Below, in pieces: positions 44,030 to 57,571 of a stretch of DNA of 64,000 bases. Location of the stretch: the NCBI RefSeq assembly GCF_001305515.1, contig NZ_LJYW01000001.1, forward strand, positions 3,879,452-3,943,451. Direction: 5' to 3'. The DNA is from Prosthecodimorpha hirschii (GTDB lineage Bacteria > Pseudomonadota > Alphaproteobacteria > Rhizobiales > Ancalomicrobiaceae). Both the position numbers and the translations under genes were made by a program. Position 1 is the stretch's first letter. Every line of letters starts with the position of its first letter. The notes beneath the pieces are model-generated. The model ran no database searches, was not told the DNA's origin, and worked only from the letters and a program-made list of their open reading frames with translations.

Positions 44030-46219
44030 CAGGCCTGCCGGCGGCGCCTCGTAGCCGGGCGAGACGACCACGCTGCCGATCAGCGGCGCGGCGGCGCTCG
44101 AGCCGAGATAGACGTCGAAGCGGCCCGGCTCGACCACATAGCTGCCGTCGTCGCGATGGAAGCCGAGGCTGCGCACGGGCACCGACAGCACCACCTCGCG
44201 GGCTTCGCCGGGCTCCAGCAGCAGCTTGCCGAATGCCTTCAGTTCGCGCACCGGACGCGCACGGCTGGCGACCACGTCGCGGACATAGAGCTGCACGACC
44301 TCGCGGCCCGGCCGGGTGCCGGCATTGGCGACCGTGACCGCGACGGTCAGACGGTCGTCCGGTCCGAGCTTGCGTGCCGCGATCCGGGCGTCCGACTGGG
44401 TGAAGCGCGTGTAGCCGAGGCCGTGCCCGAAGGGAAACAGCGGTCCGAGCGCGACATCCAGATAGCGGCTCGTATAGCGGTCCTCGACCTTGCCCGGCCG
44501 GGCGGTCGGCAGGGCGTCATAGGTGATCGGCACCTGGCCGACATGGCGCGGGAAGGTGACCGGCAGCCGGCCGGCCGGATCGCGGTCGCCGAACAGCGTC
44601 TCGGCGACCGCATGGCCGCCCTCGCTGCCGGGATACCAGACGAGCAGGATCGCGGCGGCCGGATCGACGGCCTCGGACAGGGCCAGGGGGCGCCCGGCGA
44701 GCAGCACGACCACCACCGGCCGACCGGTGGCGGCGAGGCGGCGGAGCAGGTCGGTCTGGCGTCCGGGCAGTTCCAGGCTGGCGCGCGAGGCGCCTTCGCC
44801 GGAATGGTCCTGGGGTTCGCCGAGCACCGCGACGATCAGGTCGGCCTCGGCCGCCTTGGCGGCGGCGGCCTGGAAGTTCGAATCGGATGTGCAGGCCGTA
44901 TCGCAGCCTTCGACGAAATCGATCCGCGTGCCGGCGGGCGCGCGGGCCCTGAGGCCGTCCAGCACCGTGACGGTCTCGGCCGGAACCGCACGGGCGGCGT
45001 TGTTGCCGAGCGTGTCGGCCTGCGAGGCCGCCAACGCGCCGACGACGGCGATCGAGCGCGTTTCCGGCCGGATCGGCAGCACGTCGTCCTTGTTCTGCAA
45101 CAGGACGAAGGTCTCGGCGGCAAGGGCCCGGCTCGCCGCGCGAATGTCGGCCCGGCCGAGCACCGCTGACGCTGCCGCCGGGTCGAACGGTTTCTCGTCG
45201 AACAGGCCGAGCCGCTCCTTGGTCGCCAGCACCCGGGCGACGGCCCGGTCGAGCGCGGCCTCCGGCAGGGTGCCGTCGCGCACCAGCCCGGCCAGTTCGG
45301 CGATATAGACCTCGCCGTCCATGTCCTGGTCGACGCCGGCCTCCAGCGCCAGTTTCGCCGCCTCGCCGTTGCCGTCGGCGACGCCGAGCAGCGCGATCTC
45401 CGGAATGGCGTTCATGTCGGAGACGACGTAGCCGGGGAAGCCCCATTCGCCGCGCAGGATATCGGACATCAGCCGGCGGCTGGCCGTGGTCGGCGTGCCG
45501 TTGAGCGAGATGTAGGAGGTCATGACCACGTCGACGCCGGCCTCCACGGCCATCCGGTAGGGCGGCAGGTAGCGGTCGCGCAGCGTGCCCTCGGAGATGT
45601 CGGCGGGGGCATAGTCGCGCCCGCCCTCGACGGCGCCGTAACCGGCGAAGTGCTTCAGCGTCGCGCCGATCCCGCCGCTGTGGAAGCCGCGCACGCGCGC
45701 CGCCGCGAACAGGCCGGCCAGCATCGGATCCTCGCCGCCGCCTTCCACGATCCGGCCCCAGCGCGGGTCGCGGGCGAGGTCGGCGACCGGCGAGAAGGTC
45801 AGATTGAGGCCGGCGGCGCGGCTTTCGACGGCAGCCCAATGGGTCGACTGTTCAGCCACAGCCGGATCGAAGCTGGCCGCCTCGGCGAGCGGCATCGGAA
45901 ACAGGGTGCGGTAGCCGTGGATCACGTCGAGGCCGAAGATCAACGGAATCTTCAGCCGCGACTGCGCGTTCAGCGCCCGGATCGCGGCGATCTCCTGCGG
46001 GCTGCCGAAATTCAGGACCCCGCCGGTCCGCCCGGCCGCGACGCGCGCCGGATCGTAGTGGCCGCCGTGCGAGGGCATGTCGAGCTGGCCGATCTTTTCC
46101 TCCAGCGTCATCTCGGCGAGGAGGCGGCGGACCCGCTCGGAGGGCGCCGGGTCGGCGCCGGCCGTGGCGATCGGGGCAAGGAGGCTGGCGATCGCCGCGA
46201 AGAAAATCGTGATCCGCAT
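43976..46219 (-). CDS. Glycoside hydrolase family 3 beta-glucosidase, second copy
   Basis: A BglX-like enzyme of 747 residues. The signal peptide is ITIFFAAIASLLAPIATAGA. The catalytic nucleophile is Asp268 in GYVVSDMNAI; note Met where the other GH3 protein has Trp. KHFAGYGAVEGG, the C-domain stretch GEGASRASLELPGRQ and the fibronectin-III-like GREVVQLYVRDVVASRARPV are all present. It is a paralogue of the enzyme at 8643-10910, with the same length and domain order. Its 3' end overlaps the convergent ABC ATPase gene by 54 bases. Probably periplasmic. Confidence 0.9.
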   Translation of the reverse strand: MRITIFFAAIASLLAPIATAGADPAPSERVRRLLAEMTLEEKIGQLDMPSHGGHYDPARVAAGRTGGVLNFGSPQEIAAIRALNAQSRLKIPLIFGLDVIHGYRTLFPMPLAEAASFDPAVAEQSTHWAAVESRAAGLNLTFSPVADLARDPRWGRIVEGGGEDPMLAGLFAAARVRGFHSGGIGATLKHFAGYGAVEGGRDYAPADISEGTLRDRYLPPYRMAVEAGVDVVMTSYISLNGTPTTASRRLMSDILRGEWGFPGYVVSDMNAIPEIALLGVADGNGEAAKLALEAGVDQDMDGEVYIAELAGLVRDGTLPEAALDRAVARVLATKERLGLFDEKPFDPAAASAVLGRADIRAASRALAAETFVLLQNKDDVLPIRPETRSIAVVGALAASQADTLGNNAARAVPAETVTVLDGLRARAPAGTRIDFVEGCDTACTSDSNFQAAAAKAAEADLIVAVLGEPQDHSGEGASRASLELPGRQTDLLRRLAATGRPVVVVLLAGRPLALSEAVDPAAAILLVWYPGSEGGHAVAETLFGDRDPAGRLPVTFPRHVGQVPITYDALPTARPGKVEDRYTSRYLDVALGPLFPFGHGLGYTRFTQSDARIAARKLGPDDRLTVAVTVANAGTRPGREVVQLYVRDVVASRARPVRELKAFGKLLLEPGEAREVVLSVPVRSLGFHRDDGSYVVEPGRFDVYLGSSAAAPLIGSVVVSPGYEAPPAGLSAERFEAGHMTVIGKSP

Positions 46220-46380
46220 GGGCACCGTGGCAAGGCTCTGTCTCAGCTTGCTATAGGAAATGCACGCGTTTCTGTCACTGGCCGGCGCGCGCATGACGGC
46301 ATTCGACGGCCGGCTTCTTGTCGAAGCGGCCTCGGCCCCTATGATCCGGTCTTCCTTTCAGCCGACGATCGGCGGTCACG

Positions 46381-46851
46381 ATGTTCGATGCCTTGAAAGC
46401 CTATTTTGCCGATCTCACCGGCGGTGCTCCGATCCCGGCGCCGCAGGACGAGGTCCGTCTCGCCACCGCGGCCCTGATGGTGCACCTGATCGGCATCGAC
46501 GGGACCGTTTCGGTTCCGGAGCAGGACATCTGCCGGCGCCTGCTGACGCGGCATTTCGATCTCGACGCGGCCGGTCTCGCGGCCCTGCTCGAAGCCGCGA
46601 AGACCGCCGATCGCGACGCGGTCGACCTCTACCGGTTCACCGCGCTGCTGAAGCGGCGGCTGGCGCCGGCGGAACGCGAGGCGCTGGTCGAAATGTTCTG
46701 GGAGATGGTGCTGGCCGATGGTGCGGTGCACGAATTCGAGGACAACACGGTGTGGCGCCTGGCCGAGCTGCTCGATGTCGGCACCCGCGACAGGGTCCTG
46801 ATCCGCAAGAAAGTCGAAGCCCGTCTCGACAAATCCGAAGACGACGGTTGA
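46381..46851 (+). CDS. TerB-family protein
   Basis: A helical protein of 156 residues resembling the TerB tellurite-resistance family: RLATAALMVHLIGIDGTVSVPEQ and FWEMVLADGAVHEFEDNTVW show the twofold repeated acidic pattern (G-x-D/DG at equal spacing) that binds metal in TerB. Such proteins in alphaproteobacteria are usually stand-alone and not linked to tellurite. It precedes a glutamine-amidotransferase gene by 76 bases. Confidence 0.8.
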   Translation: MFDALKAYFADLTGGAPIPAPQDEVRLATAALMVHLIGIDGTVSVPEQDICRRLLTRHFDLDAAGLAALLEAAKTADRDAVDLYRFTALLKRRLAPAEREALVEMFWEMVLADGAVHEFEDNTVWRLAELLDVGTRDRVLIRKKVEARLDKSEDDG

Positions 46852-46927
46852 TTCGGCCACATTTCCCGGGCCATTGTTTCACTTGTGTGATGGTTCGCAC
46901 CTGCGAACGACTCTTCGCCCGGACGCC

Positions 46928-47689
46928 ATGGCCAAGCCGCTCCCGCGCATCCTTATCGTTCTCCACCAGGAGACCTCCTCGCCGGGGCGGGTCGGTCAGA
47001 TGCTGACCCGCCGCGGCTACGTGCTCGACATCCGCCGCCCGCGCTACGGCGATCCGCTGCCGGAGACACTCCGGGACCATGCCGGCGCGGTGGTGTTCGG
47101 GGGGCCGATGAGCGCCAACGACGAGGACGATTTCGTCCGGCGCGAGATCGACTGGCTGGCCGTGCCGCTGGCGGAACAGAAGCCCTATCTCGGCATCTGC
47201 CTCGGCGCCCAGATGCTGGTGCGCCAGCTCGGCGGCACGGTCGGCCCCAATCCGCACGGGCTCGTTGAGATCGGCTACTACCCGCTCTGTCCGACCGAGG
47301 CCGGCAAGGCGCTGATGGCCTGGCCGACCGAGGTCTACCAGTGGCACCGCGAGGGCTTCGACCTGCCCTGCGGCTGCACCCTGCTGGCCGAGGGCGAGAG
47401 CTTCCCGAACCAGGCCTTCCAGGTCGGTCCGGCCGCCTACGGTATCCAGTTCCATCCGGAACTGACCCTCGCCATGCTGCACCGCTGGACCACGCGGGGC
47501 GCGGAGCGTTTCGAGCTGCCCGGCGCGCAAGGCCGGCCGCACCATTTCGAGGGGCGCGCCCTCTACGACGCCCAGACCCGGCTGTGGCTGGAGCGTTTCC
47601 TCGACCTCTGGCTCGATCCCGCCCGGCATGCGGGATCGTCCGCCGTCGGGTCCCGTCCGCAGTCCCTGCCATCGGTCGCTGCCGAATAG
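46928..47689 (+). CDS. Class I glutamine amidotransferase-like protein
   Basis: A protein of 253 residues with the class I GATase fold. The nucleophile cysteine is in YLGICLGAQMLVRQLGG, and the catalytic histidine and glutamate in GIQFHPELTLAML; GAVVFGGPMSANDED forms the oxyanion side. It resembles GMP-synthase-like amidotransferases of unknown substrate (YfeJ type), which have no fused synthetase domain. The start MAKPLPRILIVLHQE is chosen over an upstream ATG at 46874. The C-terminal tail of about 25 residues is low-complexity. Confidence 0.85.
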   Translation: MAKPLPRILIVLHQETSSPGRVGQMLTRRGYVLDIRRPRYGDPLPETLRDHAGAVVFGGPMSANDEDDFVRREIDWLAVPLAEQKPYLGICLGAQMLVRQLGGTVGPNPHGLVEIGYYPLCPTEAGKALMAWPTEVYQWHREGFDLPCGCTLLAEGESFPNQAFQVGPAAYGIQFHPELTLAMLHRWTTRGAERFELPGAQGRPHHFEGRALYDAQTRLWLERFLDLWLDPARHAGSSAVGSRPQSLPSVAAE

Positions 47690-48245
47690 GCGGCGCCGGT
47701 CCGGACCCTTGCGTCGACGGTGCATGGCGGCCCGACCGGGAGAGGGGCGCGCGCGACAGGGCGATGCCCGACAAACGGACGGGCCCGCGCGGGGCCCGTC
47801 AGGTCAGGTCGTCATTCGATCGGGGGTTTCGGGGTTCCGGAGGTCCGACCCGACAGCCCATCCGGGGGGCTGGGGGGCTGAATAAACCGGCCGAGCCATC
47901 GGGTCGAACCAACCGGAACCGACGATGACTGTCGGTGGGCAACGTGGCTCGCGATTGTCCGGATTGCGGCGAAAGCAAGAAAACAGAGTGGAAACAATTA
48001 TCCTCTAAGTTGTTGATAAATATTAATTAATCAGCCGAACGCGAGGCCCCCTCCCGGGCGCGACGGGGCCTATCCGGCCGACCGCCAGTGCGGCGGCGCG
48101 GCTGTCGCGCAGGCGGTTCTTGCCTTCGCGGGCCGGCAACGCGATGATCAGCCGGCTCGCTGTTGTGAGGCGCCGGGGATGCGGTCCCGCTGCCGATCGC
48201 GCGGGCGGCCCGATATCCGGGTCAAGGACGGAGGAGGGGTGCGGA
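47690..48245. other. Gene-free region with hairpin and AT-rich segment
   Basis: About 550 bases. GACGGGCCC (47778-47786) and GGGCCCGTC (47792-47800) form a 9-base-pair hairpin with a 5-base loop, possibly a terminator of the amidotransferase gene, though no T-run follows. Bases about 47960-48035 are AT-rich (ATAAATATTAATTAATC) and may contain the promoter of the DUF2794 gene. No coding sequence is supported. Confidence 0.4.
47778..47800. terminator. Possible hairpin terminator
   Basis: A perfect 9-base-pair stem of very high GC with loop GCGCG, 89 bases after the amidotransferase stop codon. It lacks a clear T-run on either side, so it may only be a weak or factor-assisted terminator. Confidence 0.35.
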
Positions 48246-48635
48246 TTGAGCGAATGGGACCAGGGTGACGAACCCAGCCGGCCGTCCGCCGACGGCGTGG
48301 TGTTCGCCTTTCCCCATGGCGGTGGAAAGACCGTTCTGCCCGTCACCTTCGATCGGCGCGAATTGTTCGAGATTCTGAAGCTCTACGGTCGCATGGTGGC
48401 CGACGGCGAATGGCGCGACTACGCCATCGATCATCGCCGCGATCGGGCCGTCTTCTCGGTCTTCCGGCGAACCGCCGAAGCACCGCTCTACCGGATCGAG
48501 AAGGACCCGAAACTGGCCGGCCGCCAGGGTCAGTATTCGATCGTCGCGCAAGGCGGCATGGTTCTGAAGCGCGGCGCCGATCTCGGCCGCGTTCTCGCGG
48601 TTCTGGAGAAGAAGCCAAGGCTGGTCGAGTTCTGA
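48246..48635 (+). CDS. DUF2794 protein
   Basis: A protein of 129 residues matching the alphaproteobacterial DUF2794 family: PVTFDRRELFEILKLYGRMV, GEWRDYAIDHRRDRAVFSVF, APLYRIEKDPKLAGRQGQYS and VLKRGADLGRVLAVLEKK. No function is known; it is small, basic and soluble. A TTG start at 48246 is strongly supported by GGAGGAGGGG six bases upstream; the frame is open to 48120 but without such a site. It precedes a convergent DUF1223 gene, an arrangement I recall from related genomes. Confidence 0.88.
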   Translation: MSEWDQGDEPSRPSADGVVFAFPHGGGKTVLPVTFDRRELFEILKLYGRMVADGEWRDYAIDHRRDRAVFSVFRRTAEAPLYRIEKDPKLAGRQGQYSIVAQGGMVLKRGADLGRVLAVLEKKPRLVEF

Positions 48636-48846
48636 AACGGTGCCCGATCCGAGGGGATCGGTCGATGGTCCGCATGGTCTCGTTTGCGAACGGTACTCCC
48701 GATCGGAGTAGGATGCTCGAAGAGGGCCTTGCTCCCGATCTTCGATTTCGCCGCCATCGCCGCCGACCATGGACGGGCGGCGGATGTCGGAACCGGATGC
48801 CCAGGATGCCGGGCGGGCGGCGGACCGGATCAGATGGACGGGTCCG

Positions 48847-49593
48847 TCAGCTGGACGGGCCGGTCAACATGGCGGCTCCCAGGATCGGGCCCAGGCCGGA
48901 ATCCCGATCGGGCTGAAGCATGATCGCCATGCCGACATCGCGATCCGGCATCAATTCGTGGCGGGGCAGTTCGACGGTCATCGACTGCCCCTTCCACATG
49001 CCGATCGCCTGAACCTGGCGCACGACATGGCTGTAGACGACCGTCCGGCCCTTGTTCTCGCCGCGCGCGATCGGCACCGAGCGGCGCAGATCGTAGGTGA
49101 CCAGCCACAACGTGGCCTTGGTCTCGACGCCGGCCACCGAGCCGCCGACCCGGGCGACGACCACGTCGCCCTTGATGTCGAGATCGAGGTCGACCGGCAG
49201 GGCATCCATCCGCTCGTGGCTTGCCACCGTCCGCTCGATCGCGGCCTGATTGCTGCCGACCACATGCTCGCGGCCGTTGACCACGATCTGGGGCGTATAG
49301 ACCGCCCGATCGTGCCGGCCGGCGGCATAGCCGCGCTGGCGCTGCGTATATTCGGGACGCGCGAAGGTATCCTTCCAGCCCAGATAGTCCCAGTAGTCGA
49401 CCGGGAAGGTCAGGGCCAGCAGGCTTCTGTCCTCGACGAGCTGGTTCATCAGGGCATCGGCCGGCGGGCACGAGGAGCAGCCCTGGCTGGTGAACAGCTC
49501 CAGAACCGCACGCGGCTTCTCGCCCGCCTCGGCGCCCGTCAAGGCGAAGCTTCCTGCGGCGATGGTCATCGCGATTCCGACGAAGTAACTCAC
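48847..49593 (-). CDS. DUF1223 protein, secreted thioredoxin-like
   Basis: A protein of 248 residues with a signal peptide (GIAMTIAAGSFALTGAEAG). The mature part starts VLELFTSQGCSSCPPADALM with a CSSC redox pair in a thioredoxin-like setting, then LTFPVDYWDYLGWKDTFA, YTPQIVVNGREHVVGSN; this is the DUF1223 family. A thiol-disulphide or metal-related role in the periplasm is likely but unproven. The start is GTG. It lies next to aconitase and is transcribed in the same direction, after the aconitase terminator. Confidence 0.85.
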   Translation of the reverse strand: MSYFVGIAMTIAAGSFALTGAEAGEKPRAVLELFTSQGCSSCPPADALMNQLVEDRSLLALTFPVDYWDYLGWKDTFARPEYTQRQRGYAAGRHDRAVYTPQIVVNGREHVVGSNQAAIERTVASHERMDALPVDLDLDIKGDVVVARVGGSVAGVETKATLWLVTYDLRRSVPIARGENKGRTVVYSHVVRQVQAIGMWKGQSMTVELPRHELMPDRDVGMAIMLQPDRDSGLGPILGAAMLTGPSS

Positions 49594-49732
49594 CGCTCCA
49601 CCGCCTCTGCCGTCCGTCCTGTCCCTTGGCTCATACGCCGGCCGCGCATCAAGTGCGAGTCACGTCGGTGTGACGCTCACCCAAGTTGAGGTGCCTGACC
49701 GGAAAAGCCGGGAACGATTTGGACCGGACGAC

Positions 49733-49764
49733 AAAAAGAGCCGCCGGAGAGGCCCCGGCGGCTC
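49733..49764 (-). terminator. Intrinsic terminator of acnA
   Basis: GAGCCGCCGG (49738-49747) pairs perfectly with CCGGCGGCTC (49755-49764). Read leftwards the stem is followed by five T (plus-strand AAAAA at 49733-49737). It lies 27 bases after the acnA stop, a classical rho-independent terminator. Confidence 0.9.
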
Positions 49765-49790
49765 GATGATCTGTATTTCTGCTTTGTTGC

Positions 49791-52481
<2,691 letters not shown>

Positions 52482-52770
52482 GGCGGCCTTCCTTCACGGC
52501 TGGAGACGGGGACCCCTTGGCGGGCTTGTCGTCGCGGTGCGCCTGCCGGCGTTTTGCGATGCACCTGCGGTATCCTGCGAGGACACCGGCGGCCGCGACG
52601 GACCGTCTCGGGAAAAACCCGGAGCCCGCGGCCAGTCGCCGCGGGTTGCGCGCCTTGTAGCCAATTTCGTAAGACGAGGCCAGTCAGACGAGAGTCGCGT
52701 GGGTCAACGGGCTGCAGCTTTTTTGTGCGGCGCAGCGGGTGGCGCTCCAACCGGATCGGAATCAGCCGAA

Positions 52771-53415
52771 ATGCCAGCCTTTCCGCCACTTCGGCTCGAT
52801 GCGCGAGGGCTTGCCTGCCAGCGCGGCGGGCGGCTCGTCTTCCACGATCTCGGCTTTTCGGTTTCGGGCGGCGAGGCGCTCGTCGTCACCGGCCCGAACG
52901 GCGCCGGCAAGTCGACGCTGTTGCGGGTGATCGCCGGCCTGGTCGCGGCGAGCGAGGGCCGGATTGCGCTGGAGGGGGGCGACGCGGACCTCTCGATCGC
53001 CCAGCAGGCGCATTATTTCGGCCATGCCGACGCCCTCAAGCCGGCCCTGACGGTGGAAGAGAATCTCGGCTTCTGGCGCGGCTTCTTCGGCCGCCCGGCG
53101 GCGACAGCGGATGCGGCGCTGGCGGCGGTCGGGATCGGCCATCTCGCCGGCCTGCCGGCCGCCTATCTCTCCGCCGGCCAGCGGCGGCGGCTGTCGCTCG
53201 CCCGGCTCCTGGTCTCCGACCGCCCGATCTGGCTGCTCGACGAGCCGACCTCGGCGCTCGACGCCGCCTCCGAAGCCCGCTTCACGGCGATCGTCGCCGG
53301 CCACCAGCGGGCCGGCGGCATCGTGGTCGCCGCCACCCACCAGCCGCTGCTGTTCTCCGCCGTCCGGTCGCTCGTCCTGGCGCCGGCCGGCATGGCCGAG
53401 GAGATGGCCGGATGA
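52771..53415 (+). CDS. ccmA: Cytochrome c biogenesis ATPase CcmA
   Basis: The ATPase of the CcmABCD haem-handling complex of system I cytochrome c maturation, 214 residues. Walker A is [14 protein letters not shown], signature [16 protein letters not shown], Walker [36 protein letters not shown] is characteristic of CcmA. It powers release of holo-CcmE. Its stop overlaps ccmB (ATGA). Only ccmA and ccmB are here; ccmC, ccmD and ccmG do not follow. Confidence 0.93.
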   Translation: MPAFPPLRLDARGLACQRGGRLVFHDLGFSVSGGEALVVTGPNGAGKSTLLRVIAGLVAASEGRIALEGGDADLSIAQQAHYFGHADALKPALTVEENLGFWRGFFGRPAATADAALAAVGIGHLAGLPAAYLSAGQRRRLSLARLLVSDRPIWLLDEPTSALDAASEARFTAIVAGHQRAGGIVVAATHQPLLFSAVRSLVLAPAGMAEEMAG

Positions 53416-54080
53416 GCCCGATCGGTGCGCTTTTCGTCCGCGAATTGCGGCTTGCCACCCGGGTCGGCGGCGGCGCCCTGATGGGCGCGCTGTTCTTCCT
53501 GATCGTCGTCACCGTCTACCCGTTCGGGGTCGGTCCGGATCTGAACCTGCTCGCCCGGATCGGCCCGGCGATCCTGTGGATCGGCGCCCTGCTGGCGACG
53601 CTGCTGTCGCTCGATCGGCTGTTCCAGGCCGATCGCGACGACGGCACGCTCGACCTGATCCTGATGGGCGAGGAGCCGCTGGAACTGGTCGTGCTGGTCA
53701 AATGCGCCGCCCATTGGGTCGCCACCGGGCTGCCGCTGGTGCTGATATCGCCGCTGCTGGCCCTGTTCATGAACATGGAGCCGATCGCGATCGGTTCGAC
53801 CATGCTGACGCTCGCGGTCGGCACGCCGGCCCTGACCTTCATCGGGGCGATCGGGGCGGGGCTGACGGTGACGCTGCGCCGCGGCGGGCTGCTGCTCGCC
53901 ATCCTGGTCCTGCCGCTGACGGTCCCGATCCTGATCTTCGGCGTCGCGGCCGCCAATGCGCCCGTCCTGCAGCCGGCCCCGTTCCTGACGCCGTTCCTGC
54001 TCCTGTCGGCGCTGACCCTGTTCTCCGCCGTGATCGGCCCGATCGCCGCCGCCGCGGCGCTGCGGTTCACGAGCGACTGA
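53412..54080 (+). CDS. ccmB: Haem exporter membrane protein CcmB
   Basis: A six-segment inner-membrane protein of 222 residues that partners CcmA. The start [20 protein letters not shown] and [20 protein letters not shown] are diagnostic, followed by [19 protein letters not shown] and the long hydrophobic C-terminal part. The ATG overlaps the ccmA stop. The next gene, ftsY, is on the other strand 117 bases away, so the usual continuation with ccmC is absent. Confidence 0.93.
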   Translation: MSPIGALFVRELRLATRVGGGALMGALFFLIVVTVYPFGVGPDLNLLARIGPAILWIGALLATLLSLDRLFQADRDDGTLDLILMGEEPLELVVLVKCAAHWVATGLPLVLISPLLALFMNMEPIAIGSTMLTLAVGTPALTFIGAIGAGLTVTLRRGGLLLAILVLPLTVPILIFGVAAANAPVLQPAPFLTPFLLLSALTLFSAVIGPIAAAAALRFTSD

Positions 54081-54197
54081 GCCACGTACGAGCGCCTGCA
54101 TCGCCGCAGCCGCTTGGCGGAGGCCGGACCGCATCGCCCGGCAGATGCGGCGGGCGGCGGCAGGGGACGCGAACCGCTGACGGGCGGGCCGACCCCG

Positions 54198-55310
54198 TCA
54201 GCGCTCCAGGCCGGCGATCGCCTTGGCGAAATCGGCGGCGTCGAAGGGTTCCAGGTCGTCGATGCCCTCACCGACCCCGATATAGTGGATCGGCAGTTTG
54301 AACTTCGCCGCGATGGCGACCAGGATGCCGCCGCGGGCGGTACCGTCCAGCTTGGTCATGACGAGACCGGTGACGCCGGCCACCTGGCCGAAGATCTCGA
54401 CCTGATTGAGCGCATTCTGGCCGGTGGTCGCGTCGAGGGTCAGCAGCACCGAATGCGGCGCCTCCGGGTCCTGCTTCTTGAGGACGCGGACGATCTTCCC
54501 GAGCTCGGCCATCAGCTCGGCCTTGTTCTGCAGGCGGCCGGCGGTGTCGATGATCAGGACGTCGCGCCCCTCGTCGCGGGCCTGCTTCAAGGCATCGAAG
54601 GCGAGGCCGGCCGCATCCGCTCCGGGCTCGCGGGCGATCACCGGCGCGCCGACGCGCCCGCCCCAGATGCGCAGCTGATCGATCGCCGCCGCACGGAAGG
54701 TGTCGCCGGCGCAGAGCATCACCGAGCGGCCGGCGCGGGTCAGTTCCGCGGACAGCTTGCCGATCGTGGTCGTCTTGCCGGTGCCGTTGACGCCGACCAC
54801 CAGCACGACATGCGGCTTCTTGGTCGGGTCGATGGTCAGCGGCACCGCATGCGGCGCCAGCACCTTCTCGACCTCGGCGGCCAGCACCGCGCGGACCTCC
54901 TCGTCGGAGATCTCCTTGTCGAAACGGTCCCGGCGCAGGGTCTCGGTGATGCGCATCGCCGTATCGAGGCCGAGATCGGCCTGGATCAGCACGTCCTCGA
55001 GCTCTTCGAGCGTCGCCGCATCGAGCTTGCGCTTGGTGAAGATCGCCGTGATGCCGGTGGTCAGCGACGACGAGGTGCGCGCCAGCCCAGACTTCAGCTT
55101 CGACCACCAGGACGGCTTCGGCGCGTCGGCGGCGACGGCCGGCTCCGGGGCCGCGGGGGAGGGGGCGGGCTGGGGCTCGACGGGACTTGCGGTCGATACC
55201 GCTGCGGCTTCCGCGCCTGTGGGCTCGATCGGCGCGGGCTGGGCCGCAGGCTCGGGGCTGCCGCCGAACATGCGCTTCCAGAAGCCGGGCTTCGCCTTGT
55301 CGTCGCTCAT
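54198..55310 (-). CDS. ftsY: Signal recognition particle receptor FtsY
   Basis: The GTPase receptor that docks SRP-ribosome complexes at the inner membrane, 370 residues. A Pro/Ala-rich, acidic N-terminal A region of about 65 residues is followed by the N domain and the G domain: G1 GVNGTGKTTTIGKL, the insertion-box stretch AGDTFRAAAIDQLR, G3 DTAGRLQNK, G4 TKLDGTARGG and the final GVGEGIDDLEPFDAADFAKA. It is downstream of mtaB and dapF in the same direction, an arrangement common in Hyphomicrobiales. Confidence 0.96.
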   Translation of the reverse strand: MSDDKAKPGFWKRMFGGSPEPAAQPAPIEPTGAEAAAVSTASPVEPQPAPSPAAPEPAVAADAPKPSWWSKLKSGLARTSSSLTTGITAIFTKRKLDAATLEELEDVLIQADLGLDTAMRITETLRRDRFDKEISDEEVRAVLAAEVEKVLAPHAVPLTIDPTKKPHVVLVVGVNGTGKTTTIGKLSAELTRAGRSVMLCAGDTFRAAAIDQLRIWGGRVGAPVIAREPGADAAGLAFDALKQARDEGRDVLIIDTAGRLQNKAELMAELGKIVRVLKKQDPEAPHSVLLTLDATTGQNALNQVEIFGQVAGVTGLVMTKLDGTARGGILVAIAAKFKLPIHYIGVGEGIDDLEPFDAADFAKAIAGLER

Positions 55311-55353
55311 GGTGCCCCGAACTCCCCGGCCTCGATCGATCGCGCGGCCCCGC

Positions 55354-56633
<1,280 letters not shown>

Positions 56634-56637
<4 letters not shown>

Positions 56638-57533
56638 TCCGCCGCTCCCCGGACCGAGGCGGGCGGATCGAGGGTGACGGCGAGCGTGTCGCGGTCGATC
56701 GTGCCGGTGAAGTCGGTCTCGACCGGCCCGGTCATCATCACGTGGTTGTCGCTCTCGCGCCAGGTGATGACCAGATCGCCGCCCGGCAGGGTCACGCGCA
56801 CGCGCCGGCCGGTGCGCCGGGTCCGCGCCGCCGCCACGGCCGCCGCACAGGCGCCGGTGCCGCAGGCGCGCGTCAGGCCGGCGCCGCGCTCCCAGACCTT
56901 CAGGATCAGCGAGTCCGGCCCGGTCACCTGCGCGAGCGAGATGTTGGCCCGCTCGGGGAAGATCGGATGATGTTCGAGCATCGGCCCAAGCTTCGCCAGG
57001 TCGTAGGCCTCGACATCGTCGACCCAGAAGATCGCGTGCGGATTGCCCATGTTGACGACCGCCGGCGAATGCAGGATCGGCGCGTCGATCGGGCCGATCT
57101 GCAGTTCGATCGCGCGGGTGTCGTGGAATTCCTCGGCGAGCGGGATGTCGCGCCAGTCGAACTTCGGCTCGCCCATGTCGACCGTGATCAGTTCCGGCTC
57201 TCCGGCATCCGAGGCATAGAGCAGCCCGGCGCGGGTCTCGATGGTCGCCGCCGCGCTGTCCTTTTCCTGCATCAGGAGCCAGCCGACGCAGCGCGTGGCG
57301 TTGCCGCAGGCGGAGACTTCGGAGCTGTCGGCGTTGTGGATGCGCATGAAGGCATCCGCCCCGGCGCCCGACGGCTCCAGCGTGATCATCTGATCGAAGC
57401 CGATCCCGGTCTTGCGGTCGGCGAGGCGCAGGATCTCGTCCGCCGTCAGGCGCACGGGGTCACGCCGCGCGTCGAACACGAGGAAATCGTTGCCGAGGCC
57501 GTTCATCTTGCGAAAGCGGAAGGTCGCGGACAT
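56634..57533 (-). CDS. dapF: Diaminopimelate epimerase
   Basis: Interconverts LL- and meso-diaminopimelate for lysine and peptidoglycan synthesis, 299 residues. The two catalytic cysteines lie in [18 protein letters not shown] and [17 protein letters not shown]. The start [17 protein letters not shown] is typical. First gene of dapF-mtaB-ftsY, with a divergent methyltransferase gene 38 bases upstream. Confidence 0.96.
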
Positions 57534-57571
57534 GCGCGCCGGGTCCTGATGCTCTTGAGATCACCGTCTAT

